A stretch of DNA of 64,000 nucleotides from Owenia fusiformis. Lineage: Eukaryota > Annelida > Polychaeta > Sabellida > Oweniidae. This document shows positions 9,791-21,040 of this stretch, in pieces. The notes under the pieces were generated by a model, which did not search any database, was not told the DNA's origin, and saw only the letters and a list, made by a program, of their open reading frames with translations. Where the stretch lies: positions 9,814,218 to 9,878,217 of the forward strand of contig CAIIXF020000003.1 in NCBI GenBank assembly GCA_903813345.2, given 5' to 3'. Positions within the stretch are counted from its first letter, which is position 1, and every line of letters starts with the position of its first letter. The translations under genes were made by a program, and so were the position numbers.

Positions 9791-10440
9791 ACGTAGTATT
9801 CCGAAATTTTGCTTATGGTTAACATACACTAGTTAGGAACAGTAAAACGGTTGTAGCAATACTCGTAGTCATAAGGTCGGAATAGTAAGGGTAAAGTAAG
9901 AGATAAATTGTCGTAACTATAAGAAAGAAGATACACTCGTAGTGATAGGGAAAAATAACTCACAATAGTAGAAATACTCGTATAATAGAATAGTATATGT
10001 AAACGTAAATAAGGGTCAAAAATGATTATGATAGAAATTTTCTTCTTCATGTAAACTGAACATATAATAAGTAAATAAGTGGTGGATATACTCGTAGTGA
10101 TGAAGGAAACGTAACGTCTAGTACTACAAATACTCGTATTTATTAGGAATTATAAACGTAAAGAAGTGGATATACCCGTAGAGATAAATAACGCATAGAA
10201 ATAGGCGCAAACGAATAGAATTAAAAATTCTTGGAGTTCAAGTAAACGTACAGTAATACAAATGATCGTAGTAATAATAAATGATGAAAAAGATGGATAA
10301 ATCAACTAATTTTATCGCAAAAACATAGAAATGAAAACAATACTAAACCTGGGAACAGTCTGACTTTAACGGACAATGTGTTCTTTGTTATACAATTGAC
10401 TTTGTATAAGTGCCAGCAATTTTCATCTTTGGTTATTGAA
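9791..10440. other. AT-rich intron with recurring TACTCGTAG motif
   Basis: The string (A)TACTCGTAG or TACCCGTAG recurs irregularly (for example about 9935, 9975, 10090, 10130, 10175), interspersed with GATAGGAA-like purine runs. This suggests a decayed tandem repeat. No gene recognised. Confidence 0.4.
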
Positions 10441-10795
10441 GTTATGTAGCTCGATAAAAAGGAGGAAACGCCTCAGGATTCCCTTTTATCGTATGATCGG
10501 TTAAATGAAGCCCTCTAATTTGTCAGTTTTGGTGCTGTACCAATCTGTATTGCTACTGAGATTGTCCCAATTGATCATCGCCGTAGCAATACAGAAAAAT
10601 AGCCAGGTACAGAATATTTCCTAGGGATTATCTTTCCAGTAAAATGTACTGGCCTAAGATAAAAACGTTATAAAATGATTTGAAGTGCAATACAGGATAT
10701 ATTGTCGATATTCTGTATTGGCACTCGACTTCGTCCCGTGCCGATACAGAATTTCTCGAGCACAATATATCCTGTATTGCACTTAAAATCATTCA
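10441..10795. repeat. Three consecutive hairpins
   Basis: At 10450-10490, CGATAAAAAGG pairs with CCCTTTTATCG around GAGGAAACGCCTC. At 10535-10606, CTGTATTGCTAC pairs with GTAGCAATACAG. At 10680-10790, AAGTGCAATACAGGATATAT pairs with ATATATCCTGTATTGCACTT around GGCACTCGACTTCGTCCCGTGCC. The last has 20-bp perfect arms plus an inner stem. They belong to the same style of nested hairpin as those near 6.2, 13 and 37 kb. Confidence 0.75.
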
Positions 10796-11309
10796 ATCAA
10801 TAAGTTATATTGTCACTTACGTAAGACCATGGTAAGACATACATTTTATTTTGAAATAGAAAAAGTAAATCATGTTCTACAGAAATCAATTACGTTTAAT
10901 CAATAATAAAAACCCACAAAAGAATAAACCCCTTTTTATTTTGAGAAATGTACAGAACATAAAATAGCAATTGGAAAGCTATCAAAAAGCAACGTGGCTC
11001 TAAAGACGTACCAATAGTTGAATAGTCGATACCAGACAATACATCAGTCTCCCGAAGGAGACCCAATTGATAGAAGAAAGAATATGCAAGCAAAAAGAGC
11101 AAACATTAACAGCAAAGTCATTAACACATGCGGCCTGCTATATGTTTTGTGCGAATCTGCAATGACGCAGATTTTGGTCTCAAATTTGCAGACACTCTTT
11201 GAATTGACACTCTCGGTAGTATCTTGATGTGAAATTACCAAACAGGTACCTTGAAAGCTATAGCCTCGTGTTCATCAAATGGAATGTACTTCAGAGTAGC
11301 GAATTCAAA
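10796..11309. other. Unassigned CAP intron sequence
   Basis: Several short overlapping ORFs on both strands, none with a recognisable motif. No repeat seen. Confidence 0.5.
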
Positions 11310-12194
11310 GACGTGTCGCAAAAAGGTGGCGCATTTGTTTTTTAAGGGTATCGCGTGAATGTAATTTTGATTCCCCGGATTATAAGATAATATTCTAATT
11401 AAAGTTATTTATCATTTTAAAGCTGTTTCGATGAAGTTTTTAGATCAACTACACTGCGTTCACGATTCTTGCGCGTTCTTTTTTAAAAAATAGTTTTTTA
11501 CCAAAACATCTGGCAAATATCCCCTGTTGACACGTTACATTTTGAATTATTTTTCGTCTTTAAACGCTCATAACTCAAAAATTTATGACTATTATACTTA
11601 TTTTTCGTCTTGACAAGGTAGATAGAAGTTTTATTTTAAAGGAATTCTAATAAGCGTCTCATATTGTGACGTCATAGAGTTTGAAAAATAGAATCTGTTG
11701 ACAGCGACCTTTTTTGCTCATTTTTTGTTACCTTCAACTTTTCAGGTGTACATTAAACAAAAAATACGAGATCAATTTTTAATAAATCATACATGATTAT
11801 TTTGCTCTTAAACTCTAGTTTATTAATAAATAGTTGATTGTGTTCGCAAAAGTACGTGTTTTCTGTTGTATGTAGAAAAGTAGAGGACGAAAGGTTTTCA
11901 AAATTCATTAAAATAGGGCTAATTTACGCCATTCGCCTATTTTCAAGCACAGCAATACGTATATTTATTTCACGTAAAATATCAGTTGATTCGTGTTTTA
12001 TGATGCTCCTATCCCATTGCTAATACATATACGATATCAGAGTTATTCGCCTTAAATATTTTGAGATATAGATGCAAATGTGGAGGACGAAAGGATTTCC
12101 ATATGTGTACATTTTTCTCAAAAAACGTCACATTCTGTGGTGTTAAAAAGCGAAAATGTGTAACAATGCGTGCGCGACCTTTTTGCGACACGTC
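11310..12194. mobile_element. 885-bp non-autonomous element with inverted ends
   Basis: The left end GACGTGTCGCAAAAAGGTGG is inverted at the right end (CGACCTTTTTGCGACACGTC). The inner sequence is AT-rich, with an internal duplication of GTAGAGGACGAAAGG at about 11880 and GTGGAGGACGAAAGG at about 12080. No transposase motif. An AAA on each side may be part of a short target duplication. Superfamily not assigned. Confidence 0.65.
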
Positions 12195-13199
12195 AAACGG
12201 TTGTAAAGGGTAGTAAGTGTTCTTATTTCAATCGGATGTACATGGAATTAACATGCACAATGTCACAACCTGTTATTTGTTACAGACACCGAACGCCGAA
12301 TACCAACAGCCGTTAATGTAGGAGACTATAAACAATTTCTTCTTGTGGTGCATGGGTGATGTTAAAACTGCGGACTAATTGTCACTGGCATGTAGCGATT
12401 TAAGCGATACTGGATACTTTACTGAATTGTGTCGAAGTTAGACGTGTGGTGCGGAAGTTAATATGCAGATGACTATCATTTCAATGTTATATTGTTTGTA
12501 GGCAAATTGAGATTAGGCCATTGGAGTATTTGTTTCACGCATACATAAAGCCTAACGCATTCAAGGGTCACATTTATCATTAAACCAATAACTCAAACAT
12601 ATGACCTTGTACACCGACCACCTCTTGAAATCAATGCAGGCCGATTTCAACGAATGCAAACGGTGATATATAAAAGAAACATAATCAAGCATGACCACGT
12701 CCCAACTTCTTTTGTTTTCTTTACAACTAAGCTATGACTGTAGTCTATTCAGTGTTGCGTATCGAACCTTGTTTATTATAAAAATAGTGCAACAACAAGC
12801 AGAATTCACACATTTACCTATACTTATTCTCAACTGAAGACATTGAATTTATCTCTTAGGTTTTACATTATAAATATCTTAACATGCAGAATACGAAAAT
12901 AGAGGCTTAGGCCCAACTTTGTATGGATTTCATGAAAATAATCTGATTTTAGAGAAATGAAAAGAAAAATGTCCACACCCTACACAAAATATTTATGGTT
13001 CCCCGGGAATACGTATGTGTTGCTTGTATATTAGAATCGTATTCCAGTTACAGAAAGAAGTACATATCATGCTAAACTATATATATATATATTTATCGTC
13101 TATTATCCTTTGACAAGTAGAGTAGAGAATAAAAATAAAAAATTTAAAAAATTCAAAAAAGGAAATAAGATTAATTTTTTAGAAAACTACTTGGTAAAT
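12195..13199. other. Unassigned sequence with a TATA-like box
   Basis: A good TATATAAAAG lies at 12666-12675, followed at 12690 by an ATG opening a 48-codon frame beginning MTTSQLLLFSLQLS. The ATG is too close to the TATA box for a usual start, and no donor or family match was found, so no gene is called. The rest shows nothing. Confidence 0.25.
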
Positions 13200-13400
13200 G
13201 ATAAAGCAGATATGTGCGGTCGGTTTGGATATGGGGTTTATCCCTCGTGAGATATGCACGTCTACCTTCGGTCCCTATGGTCCATCAGGTAGATATAGAG
13301 ATTATCCTATCTGAGGTTCAGGATATTGGGATTACCCCGAGGCAAATATAATATATCTGTCCGAGGGCCGCAGGTCCCGAGGGAAAATATATTTTATTCC
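13200..13400. repeat. Hairpin repeat with CTTCGGTCCCTATGG and CCGAGGGCCGCAGG loops
   Basis: The sequence holds GGATATGGGGTTTATCCCTCG and GGTTCAGGATATTGGGATTA, followed by loops of the form CCGAGGGCCGCAGGTCCCGAGGG and a decayed return arm. It is a member of the same hairpin family as 13735-13935 and 15286-15400. Confidence 0.6.
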
Positions 13401-13429
13401 ATAATACTAACTGTTTTCCCAGGGAAATA

Positions 13430-13620
13430 TGAAGGAATTAAAATCGTATTGAATGGTATTACATGAAAAAAGCGTATTGTCCCCGGGAAAAAAATCGTAT
13501 TGGAGCGTATTACATGAAAAAAATCGTATTGTCCCCGTGAAAAAATCGTATTGGAGCGTATTACATGAAAAAATCGTATTGTCCCCGTGAAAAAATCGTA
13601 TTGGAGCGTATTGACCTATT
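13430..13620. repeat. About 50-bp tandem repeat, three to four copies
   Basis: The unit is GGAGCGTATTACATGAAAAA followed by ATCGTATTGTCCCCGTG and AAAAAATCGTATT. The copies are nearly identical, suggesting recent expansion. Not coding. Confidence 0.8.
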
Positions 13621-13734
13621 TTTTAGTTTCCCGGTTATTTTATTTATTTATTTTATTTTTCAAACAATGTGCATTTATTAATATAACGTTTGCATTATCC
13701 AAATGTAACATTCTAGAGGGATGTATTATGGAAT

Positions 13735-13930
13735 AAATAGGTTATTTCTGGTCAGGATTGAATATGGGTTTTATTCCTCGGAAAATATGATATTGACCTT
13801 GGGCAATATGATATTGACACTCGGTCGCTGCGCTCTCGGTCAATATTATATTACCCTTCAGTCAATATCATATTGTCCCTCGGAATAAAACCCATATTCA
13901 ATCCCTGCCAGTAAATAACCTATATTTATC
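13735..13930. repeat. Long palindromic hairpin element, about 190 bp
   Basis: The outer arms are AGGTTATTTCTGGTCAGG...GAATATGGGTTTTATTCC and GGAATAAAACCCATATTC...AGTAAATAACCT. The inner arms are AATATGATATTGAC and GTCAATATCATATTG. The loop is CTCGGTCGCTGCGCTCTCGG. It is repeated almost intact at 37735-37915 and in diverged form at 36815-36965. Confidence 0.85.
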
Positions 13931-14165
13931 CCATACTTGGACGTGTTACGGGTACATAAAGCCGGTTTGTAAAAACTTATATTTTCATCAGCGGGCAGAT
14001 ATAGCTTTACGTCCTGCTCCGAGCGGGCAGATATAGTATATCTGCCCGCTACGTCATAATCGCTGTTCCCGTATTGGTTATTTTTTGTAACGTTCGCATA
14101 CTGTAAACGACAATGGAGAAAAACGCAGACAATCGCGATCTGTGATTGGTATGGGATAAACAGAT
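13928..14165 (+). mobile_element. Non-autonomous copy of a Crypton-like recombinase gene start
   Basis: It begins CCCATACTTGGACGTGTTAC, carries the hairpin GCGGGCAGATATAG...CTATATCTGCCCGC and a TACGTCATAATCGC block. At 14113 an ATG opens the frame M-E-K-N-A-D-N-R-D-L. The intact recombinase frame at 57362 also starts MDETQT...NAEDLDNLL after CCCGCTGACGTCAC. The element seems to keep only the promoter hairpin and first codons of such a gene. Related copies are at 32930, 34507 and 36960. Confidence 0.6.
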
Positions 14166-14211
14166 CATCCTATAGTCGGTTCAGGATATTTGGATTATCC
14201 CTTGGCCAATA

Positions 14212-15281
14212 TACCAGGTCGTTCAATAAGTTCCCGGAAAAACGCTCTCATTTTGTTAGTTTGTGGTATTTTTTATTGAAATTTTCACAGTATGTGTAAA
14301 ATATATTTAGAATTTATGTATAGAAATATTTGTATACAATATTTCATATTTATTAACTTATCCTTGATAACCTGACGTCATAAATGGGTATGCGGGGCAC
14401 TATTTTGACGTTAAAATTACACAATTTTCAATTTATTCATCATATGTTCACATTTTTTGTATTTGTTTTATTTCAACTGAATAAACAGTCCTATTGCCAT
14501 GGTAACTATGTGACATCATATTACTGCTGTACAAGATGCAAAAATTCTTGGAATTGATGACATCCTACATATTTGCATGACATCACACAACTAATGCATG
14601 ACATCAGTCATTAGTCAGACACCAAAATGGCTACTGCAGGAGGGGATGCAGATTTGCTCAGAAAATAACTCATTATGCAGATAAGAAGCTCTATCCGTTT
14701 CTGTGTCATGGACAATCTATCAAAAGAAGAAACTTTATTCACCCTATTCACCTGATACGGCAGTATTAGATTTCACTGTTTTCAACAGATTGAAGGAAGC
14801 TCTGAGGGGGATTCGCTTTGGCTCAGTTGATGATCTTAAAGCAGGTGTTCAGAATTCACTAAAGGAGAAGTTTCCAGCTGGGTTCCATGACCAATACAAG
14901 CAATGGGTTCAGAGACAGAGGCTATGAATTCAACACGATGGTTCATATTTTGAGCATTTAATGTAGATGACAGTGGAGGACTATGTGAACATATAATCTA
15001 ACAAGCATACAAAGACATCAAAGGGTGTTAAATATATCGTAAAATGTTACTAAAACGTTTAGATTTAATGATCCAAACCGTAATACTAAACAGTGCCCCG
15101 CATACCCTTTTGTGACGTCACATGATGTTGGATAACTTAAAAACTAGTTAGACATTTTCAAATTAATTTGATACAATGATTTGGAAATAAATTACACACA
15201 TACTGTGAAAATTTCAATGAAAAATATTATAAACTAATAAAATGAGAGCGTTTTTCCGGGAACTTATTGAACGACCTGGTA
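14212..15281 (+). mobile_element. Palindromic mariner-like element inserted in a hairpin repeat
   Basis: The ends TACCAGGTCGTTCAATAAG and CTTATTGAACGACCTGGTA are bordered by TA. The inverted arms extend well over 100 bp (CGGAAAAACGCTCTCATTTT, TTTTCACAGTATGTGTAA and inverses) and include an inner pair with TGACGTCA. The flanks at 14165-14211 and 15282-15400 join to make one hairpin repeat, so the insertion split it. A transposase remnant lies inside. Confidence 0.85.
14703..14927 (+). pseudogene. Mariner transposase C-terminal fragment
   Basis: The frame YSPDTAVLDFTVFNRLKEAL, then RGIRFGSVDDLKAGVQ, resembles the end of mariner transposases (PPYSPDLAPxDFxLFxxLKxxLxGxRF followed by a helical tail). 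The aspartate of SPD lies in the usual DDE/D C-terminal region. Upstream catalytic parts are missing from this 1.07-kb element, so it is a non-autonomous remnant. The open frame starts without a credible initiator codon, as expected for an internal fragment. Confidence 0.7.
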
Positions 15282-15480
15282 TTATATCTTCCCTCGGGAC
15301 CTACGGCCCTCGGGCAGATATATTTTATTGGCCTCGGGATAATCCCAATATCCTGAACCTCATATAGGATAATCTCTATGTATTCCATACCTGATGAGGT
15401 TTCAGGGGCATATCAACCGGGAATATATTCCATATCCGGCAAATATTTTTCGTATGTCCCGCTCCGACGGAGCTCCGGGA
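15282..15480. repeat. Right half of the split hairpin and a second small hairpin
   Basis: The part at 15286-15400 holds CCCTCGGGACCTACGGCCCTCGGG and GATAATCCCAATATCCTGAAC, inverse to the sequence left of the mariner insertion. At 15440-15500, CGTATGTCCCG pairs with CGGGACATA around CTCCGACGGAGCT. Confidence 0.75.
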
Positions 15481-15960
15481 CATATAAATCGTATGTCCCG
15501 CTCAAAAAAATGTTAAAAATAAATTCGGAAAAAACAATTTTGAAAAAAATTTGAAAAAAAAGTTTGGAAAAGTTTTGAAAATATTCTGAAAAAAATGTAT
15601 GCCAAAAAAGGTGAAAAAAAATGTGGGAAAAAAATTTGGAAAAGTTTTGAAAATATTCTGAAAAAAATGTATGCCAAAAAAAGGTGAAAAAAAATGTGGG
15701 AAAAAAATTTGGGAAAAAAAATTTGGAATTTTTTTTCATTTTTGAAAAAAATCTGAAAATAAAAATTTGAAAAAATTGTGCAAAAAATTATGCAAAAAAA
15801 TGTGAAAAAAATCTTGAAAAAAAATTTTGGACAAAAAATTGGAAAAAAAATTGGGAAAAAAAATTTTGGAAATTTTCTTTTTCATTTTTGAAAAAAATTG
15901 AAAACAAATTTGGACAAAAATTTTGAATTTTTTTTGAAAATGATAACATATTTTGCAAGT
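15481..15960. repeat. A-rich low-complexity block with a short tandem repeat
   Basis: Runs of GAAAAAAA with TTTG, ATGTGGG and TATGCCAAAA dominate. A unit of about 77 bp containing GTATGCCAAAAAAGG is present twice (15595 and 15670). Minus-strand phenylalanine-rich frames here are low-complexity products, not genes. Confidence 0.85.
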
Positions 15961-16539
15961 AACACACCAGAGCATGTGGGAAACATACTTAAAGGGACAA
16001 TACTGGAAATCGGGAATAATTCCTTAGAAAAACTTCAAAATAAATCGTTGGTGCCTCAAACCTGCCCCTAAGAATGGCTACGACGTGAACTTACTTTTGT
16101 CAAAATACCGGAGCCTGAAAAAAATCACTCACCTAGATATCAACGAAAGAAGTGTCAGTTTCGTTCGACTGCGAGAGCAAAATTGAAGCTGAGCTAAACG
16201 GTTTTCGTTTGTCGTAAAATTGACCTCATTTAACTGCGCCATCTGGCGAATGAATCATTGTTTCGTGTCATATGATTCGTTGTTTTGTGTCACGTGACCT
16301 ACCTTTAGACCTTTTGCCACCTATCGTAAATTAATCGAATTAAAATGAAATTTTTCGATCCAAGAAGAAAATTTGCACAAAAATTATAAACTCCGCTTGA
16401 CATAATCTTTGCCAATCTATCGTCTTCTTGATGAGGCACATCGGAACTTGGAATTCAACCAAGCCACAAAAAGTATGTATTTTAGTTGTTCAACATGTTC
16501 AATTGTGTTAATATTTCCCAGAACTCGGCCTTTAAGATA
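15961..16539. other. Unassigned sequence
   Basis: It starts with AAAGGGACAATACTGGAAAT, which looks like a repeat border, but no partner end was found. No gene recognised. Confidence 0.35.
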
Positions 16540-16745
16540 TCATATTCATTCGTGGATAAAAATCATATCTCTCATAAATCATAGGATATCCTCTATATCC
16601 CATGGTTGCAATGATATAGATCGAATATCACATGATGATATATTTGATATGTGACCAAGATATCATATTTTAGTAAACAATTTACAAACCATCGAATATC
16701 ACTTTTAAACTATCGAATATCACGTCTTAAAAAGTGATATTCGAT
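16540..16745. repeat. ATATC-rich palindromes
   Basis: AAACCATCGAATATCACTTTT at 16685 pairs with AAAAGTGATATTCGATGGTTT at 16731, with a central second TATCGAATATCAC. Upstream, GATATC-containing short palindromes recur. Function unknown. Confidence 0.65.
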
Positions 16746-17899
16746 GGTTTCGAATTTTTAAAAAAAATGAATTTTGAATATTTGATGACGTAAATCAAGA
16801 TAATTTCTACTCGCATCTTGTCTATTCCACAGGTTTGGGAAAAGTTTACAGGAAAATCTCCATGTTCAATTGATGTATGATTAAATTTACAAATCGAATG
16901 TATTCTCGTGTGCATTACAATATCCACATTGAAACATTTTTGGCCTGCAATGGACGTATAATGGATTAGAATTTGAGGCCGTGTTATCATTCAAATGTAA
17001 AGTCATGGTATTGGGTTGCAAGTTAATATCAGATTCAATGCAAAGTAATCATTTAATATCAGATGCGCGATCAGTCCAATAATGTAATTTCGGGTCATTA
17101 GTTCGATATCTAGCAGTTGTTCTAACGACACGGTATTACTAGGCTATCGTGTTATAAATACACACACATATAAATAAATCAAACTGGTACACGATATAAG
17201 CACGACTGCTCTTTCAATTGAGTATAAATGTTGATAAACTTACCCGGAAGCCAACACATACACGTTTAGACGATGCTATTTTCAGTTCAGTGTAAGAGTA
17301 AATGCCCGGATATCGAAGCTTTTTCGTGTAAAGTTTTAACCAAGCATGTAGTATCGGGTTATATTGCGTGTAGAATTTATCGATATCAGGGCCGCTACAT
17401 GCCAGTGAATTGTATGGCCAATAAAATATGTGAAACGCTGGTATTGAATCCCCTCTAAAGGGTTCCGATTAGCATGCCGTATAAAAACAATATGGCGTCT
17501 CCAGGCGAATCAACTGGATCAGTCCATTTTTAAGAAATAAGGGGAGTTCTGTAAAATCCAGTTTATTGAAATTGTCTTTGAGATAAAGTAATCTGTTTAT
17601 AATGATTTTGAAAACGTTATCCAAAGAGTGATTGCGTTCAAAGAATACATATGCATGTACAACAGCCAATATAAATCCTTGTATTAGAACTGTTTTGTTT
17701 CATTTGTAGGATATTTCATATACCAAGCTATGTGCTATTACGTTATGGGGAAATTTAGATGCCAATTTTTCCTTATTATACACAAATAGAAGATCCTGAA
17801 ATTTCACCCATAAATGTGGAATTGATTTGTCAAAATAAAAATCACCCTTTTATAAATGTGTGACGATCTATAATATACTTATGCTATATAACAGTTAGA
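16746..17899. other. Unassigned sequence
   Basis: No gene, repeat or splice-supported exon recognised; several short ORFs lack any motif. Confidence 0.45.
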
Positions 17900-17984
17900 G
17901 GTGTTGACACAACGGCCTCGAACCTGTGAACCCTTGAGTATTATTCCGGGATCGGGCCTTTTATACTAAACGGTGAGCAACACC
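17900..17984 (-). ncRNA. tRNA-like or SINE-head sequence, probably not functional
   Basis: On the minus strand the ends GGTGTTG and CAACACC pair perfectly over 7 bp like an acceptor stem. TTTAGTATAAAAGG resembles an A-box region, and GGTTCGAGGCC matches the pol III B box GGTTCGANNCC. The T-stem pairs poorly, the D-stem is unclear, and no convincing anticodon arm forms. A short related piece is at about 5111. It may be a decayed tRNA-derived SINE or chance. Confidence 0.25.
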
Positions 17985-18431
17985 AGAAACGAGCGTTCGA
18001 TTTGCTAAACGATATGCGTCACCCTTTAATGGTCGATGATAGAGCTCTTTCAAGACAATAAAGTCAATTAACTTGAAAGTATATTAAGTATATGTACTTG
18101 TATATAGAATTGTTCAAGATAACCGTTCCGGAAACTGTGACGCCAATCCCGCCTATTGTTTCTCCAAAATAATTGCTTTTAAATATAATAGTGTGTATTC
18201 CCCTTTCCTGCATTTGCCGTATAGCTGATGGTTAATTGCCATCTGATTTGCATGTTAAAAAGTTATCGAGCTATTTTTCTGAATGAAACTATACCCTATA
18301 TCCAACCAGGCGGGCTTCTACATAATCAACTACTACTCTCGACAATGTTCTAAATCAATGATGTTATGACTGAAAACTTTGACAATAAACCACAAATCAC
18401 CGAAGCCACAGCACACCACAAAACCTTGAAG

Positions 18432-18470
18432 ATGTTTGTGCTGTTAATATATTTTCATCTTCTGCTAATG
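18432..18470 (+). CDS. PAN-A gene, exon 1: signal peptide
   Basis: A 13-codon exon, MFVLLIYFHLLLM, ends at ATG/GTATGT in phase 0. It is a typical hydrophobic signal-peptide core. The paralogue PAN-B at 49071 has the same design: a hydrophobic first exon ending in ATG followed by a GT donor, and a second exon of exactly 28 bp. That parallel is the main support for so short an exon. It lies within the long first intron of the minus-strand CAP gene. No clear TATA box was seen directly upstream. Confidence 0.65.
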
Positions 18471-18762
18471 GTATGTAATTCTTTTATCATAATATTGTCT
18501 ATTATCTAGCTGTGTAATGTGTATTTGCGAATAATACATAGTAATTCTTAAACCTAACGCATCAATCAGAGACATATGATAAGTCTCTGCATCAATTATC
18601 AATTTTTGTAAATATTGAACTAATATTTAGAACTGATCTAAAAATATTTACAGTTCTTAAGGCAAAACTACATAATTAAATTATATTATAAAATATTATA
18701 TTATATTGTATTATATTAAATACTATATAAATTATACTATAATGTAGCTACGCATTTTTTAG

Positions 18763-18790
18763 ATTAGTGGTTTGCAGAGAGTAAGAAGTG
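18763..18790 (+). CDS. PAN-A gene, exon 2: micro-exon
   Basis: The 28-bp exon lies between TTTTTTAG and GTAAGT and encodes ISGLQRVRS plus one base (phase 0 in, phase 1 out). PAN-B has a 28-bp exon of the same phase (ICELVEVGS) at the same place. It completes the signal peptide and joins in frame to the PAN exon at 35736. Confidence 0.65.
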
Positions 18791-18984
18791 GTAAGTTTTA
18801 AGAATTTACATTTTGTAGTTACAAATTGAATCTCAAATCTGAAACTAATTTTGCTCATCAACATCTACTCATATTTCATATATTTTGTTCACACCTGTTT
18901 CAAAGAAGCATTATACACTTCACTAACTCTTTCCAAAGCGTTACAGAAATGTTGGCATTTGGCAGGATACGTTTTAACAAATAC
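18791..18984. other. PAN-A intron 2, first part
   Basis: Short AT-rich stretch; no feature. The intron runs to 35735 and contains the CAP gene first exon and several mobile elements. Confidence 0.4.
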
Positions 18985-19260
18985 TTATGTCACACGCAAT
19001 GAGGATTGGCAGCCATTATTCAAACTCGATCTTCTGCTGCCTGGCATTGGACAATTTGGGAATAATATTCCTATGAAATCCATCTTGGAATCAAGATCCA
19101 GTCAGACTATATATAGTGGACAAGCATTATGATGAAATCCAAATTTCACTGACAGTGCTAGTTTTCAACATTTAGGATCTAGAAAAATTGTAACCAAGTT
19201 ATTCCATGCCAGACAACCGAAGATCAAGTTTGAATAATGGCTGCCAACACTCTGTGCGGC
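18985..19260. repeat. Inverted-repeat element
   Basis: TGGCAGCCATTATTCAAACT at about 19010 is inverted as AGTTTGAATAATGGCTGCCA at about 19225, with partial pairing continuing inward (GATCTTC, GGCATTG). No coding motif; probably a palindromic MITE. Ends not resolved. Confidence 0.6.
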
Positions 19261-20049
19261 CCACGTTAGACATATTACATTATACGCCATTAGTGTCACA
19301 TTTGAAATATTTTTCCGTCCTTGATTAAATTTTACCATTTTGGCACATTATCGTTCCTTTTGAAAACAAGAGTTGAATTCCATTACGAGCATTCAGCAAT
19401 TTCTTCATAAATGTTGTATTATTATTGACCGTTTAAATTCGTTAGATTCACACTGGAATGTTAATTATAGGTAATGTTGAATTGTGGTCGTATTTTCGCA
19501 ATTTTCTGTTGAATTATAGGATTTATCTTGGAATTTACCGAACCTGTTTACTTCATTCTTTTCGGATTCCATTTCAGTTATGTAATTTTGTATTTCGAGA
19601 TTTTCCTGTCATTATAATTATGTCATTATAAAAATGCTAAGCTGTACAATAAGCGCGATTAAATTAAATGTCCTTCAATTATTTTTGAGAATCATATGAG
19701 AATCGACATGTCTGAATTCATCTAACATTATTACAAGAGTTGACCTGAGAATTAAGATTGGGGCTAGGTGCAAAAATGTCCACCAAAAAATGATGGGCAA
19801 GAATTTGAGAATATGGGCCAATTTTCCTAAAAAAGGCAAAAAATGAAATAAATATTGCATAGTAAGGCCAAATTTTAACCAAAATTGTCAAACATTTATA
19901 AAGCCCCGATATTTAGGGTCATCAAAAAAACAGCACCGGCTCATATCCGCCACTGTAATAGAATTGAGTAGCAACTAAGCCTTTCTATGAACAACTACCG
20001 TCTTATTGTACTTTAAACGATTTAGAGAAATAACGAAATTTCTTTTAAA
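19261..20049. other. Unassigned intronic sequence
   Basis: AT-rich; no gene or repeat recognised. Confidence 0.5.
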
Positions 20050-21040
20050 TACAGGGTGGTCCAAAAAAGCGAACGCTGCAACTGGCCATATTTCCTTCAT
20101 TACTTGCAGGAATTATTTTTTATTTTCACATGCTGTAGAGGAAGGTCTAAAATTTATGTTGGTACCATACATTTTTCTTAGTCTTGAAATTTGCAGAAAT
20201 CATAAAAGTCCTAACCAAACATTACTGAAAATGGACAAATTGTGATTTTCAATACCGCGATTCTTTAACCCTTTAACACCTTTCCCCTGAGAATTGTTTA
20301 AGCTGCAGTCTTAAAGAACTAATATTTTCTGACTTTGTTCAATTTTAAATCTTGCACATTATGGCTTAAAACTAGCATCCTGCATTTGTTAGTTGCAAAG
20401 TTATTGTGATCCAAAGAGATGTGATAAGCTTCCACAGACGAAAACATTTTCCAGTGAAATCATGAACATACCCCTATATGATCTTGAAATGTCAATATCT
20501 TCAAAAATCATGGACCAATTCTAATGATATATGGCTCAAAACATTGAATATTGGATTTGCTTTTGATTTTTTAAAGATATTTGATGAAGGGGTTATCAGA
20601 TTCCTGGTCACAGGGGGCAACTTCCTTCCATAAGAGGCCCCCCTCTAAATGTTGGTGTAGGTAACATACCCCTGAACTGTTGAATAGTTAAAAATGCTTC
20701 AAAATGATCAATAAAAGTGTGAAATGTGTTTTCAGCTTGAATAGTGTCCCTTTTGTCATATGGTAGGGTTTTAAACTTGTATCTCTAACTAAAAGCTGTT
20801 TAACATCATCCGATGTGTTTCAACAATTTCCGTGAATCACATTTTGTACAATATCTAATTTCCAGGCATGTTTGTTAAACGCTTGTAATTTTTTCAAAAT
20901 TTAAGACTGAGAATAAATTATGACATCAACCACAATTTTAGACCTTTCTCTACAACATGTGATACTATGAGCCAATTCATGCATGTATTAAGAAAATTGT
21001 AGCCTGTTGCAGGGGTTCACTTTTTTTGGACCACCCTGTA
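20050..21040. mobile_element. Tc1/mariner-like non-autonomous element, 991 bp
   Basis: The ends TACAGGGTGGTCCAAAAAA and TTTTTTTGGACCACCCTGTA are bordered by TA. Inverted arms continue inward with GCGAACGCTGCAAC against GTTGCAGGGGTTCAC, then GTAGAG-AAGGTCTAAAAT against the matching inverse at about 20935. No transposase frame is readable. It lies within PAN-A intron 2 and CAP intron 1 at once. Confidence 0.8.

Noticed and set aside
9571-10050. Minus-strand frames rich in tyrosine, threonine and asparagine
   Set aside because: Products of the TGTAT-rich and TACTCGTAG-type low-complexity repeats.
12666-12836. TATA box followed by a 48-codon frame with a signal-like start
   Set aside because: The ATG lies only about 15 bp beyond the TATA box, and no donor or further exon was found.
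15413-15975. Two minus-strand frames rich in phenylalanine
   Set aside because: Translation of A-rich low-complexity sequence; not a membrane protein.
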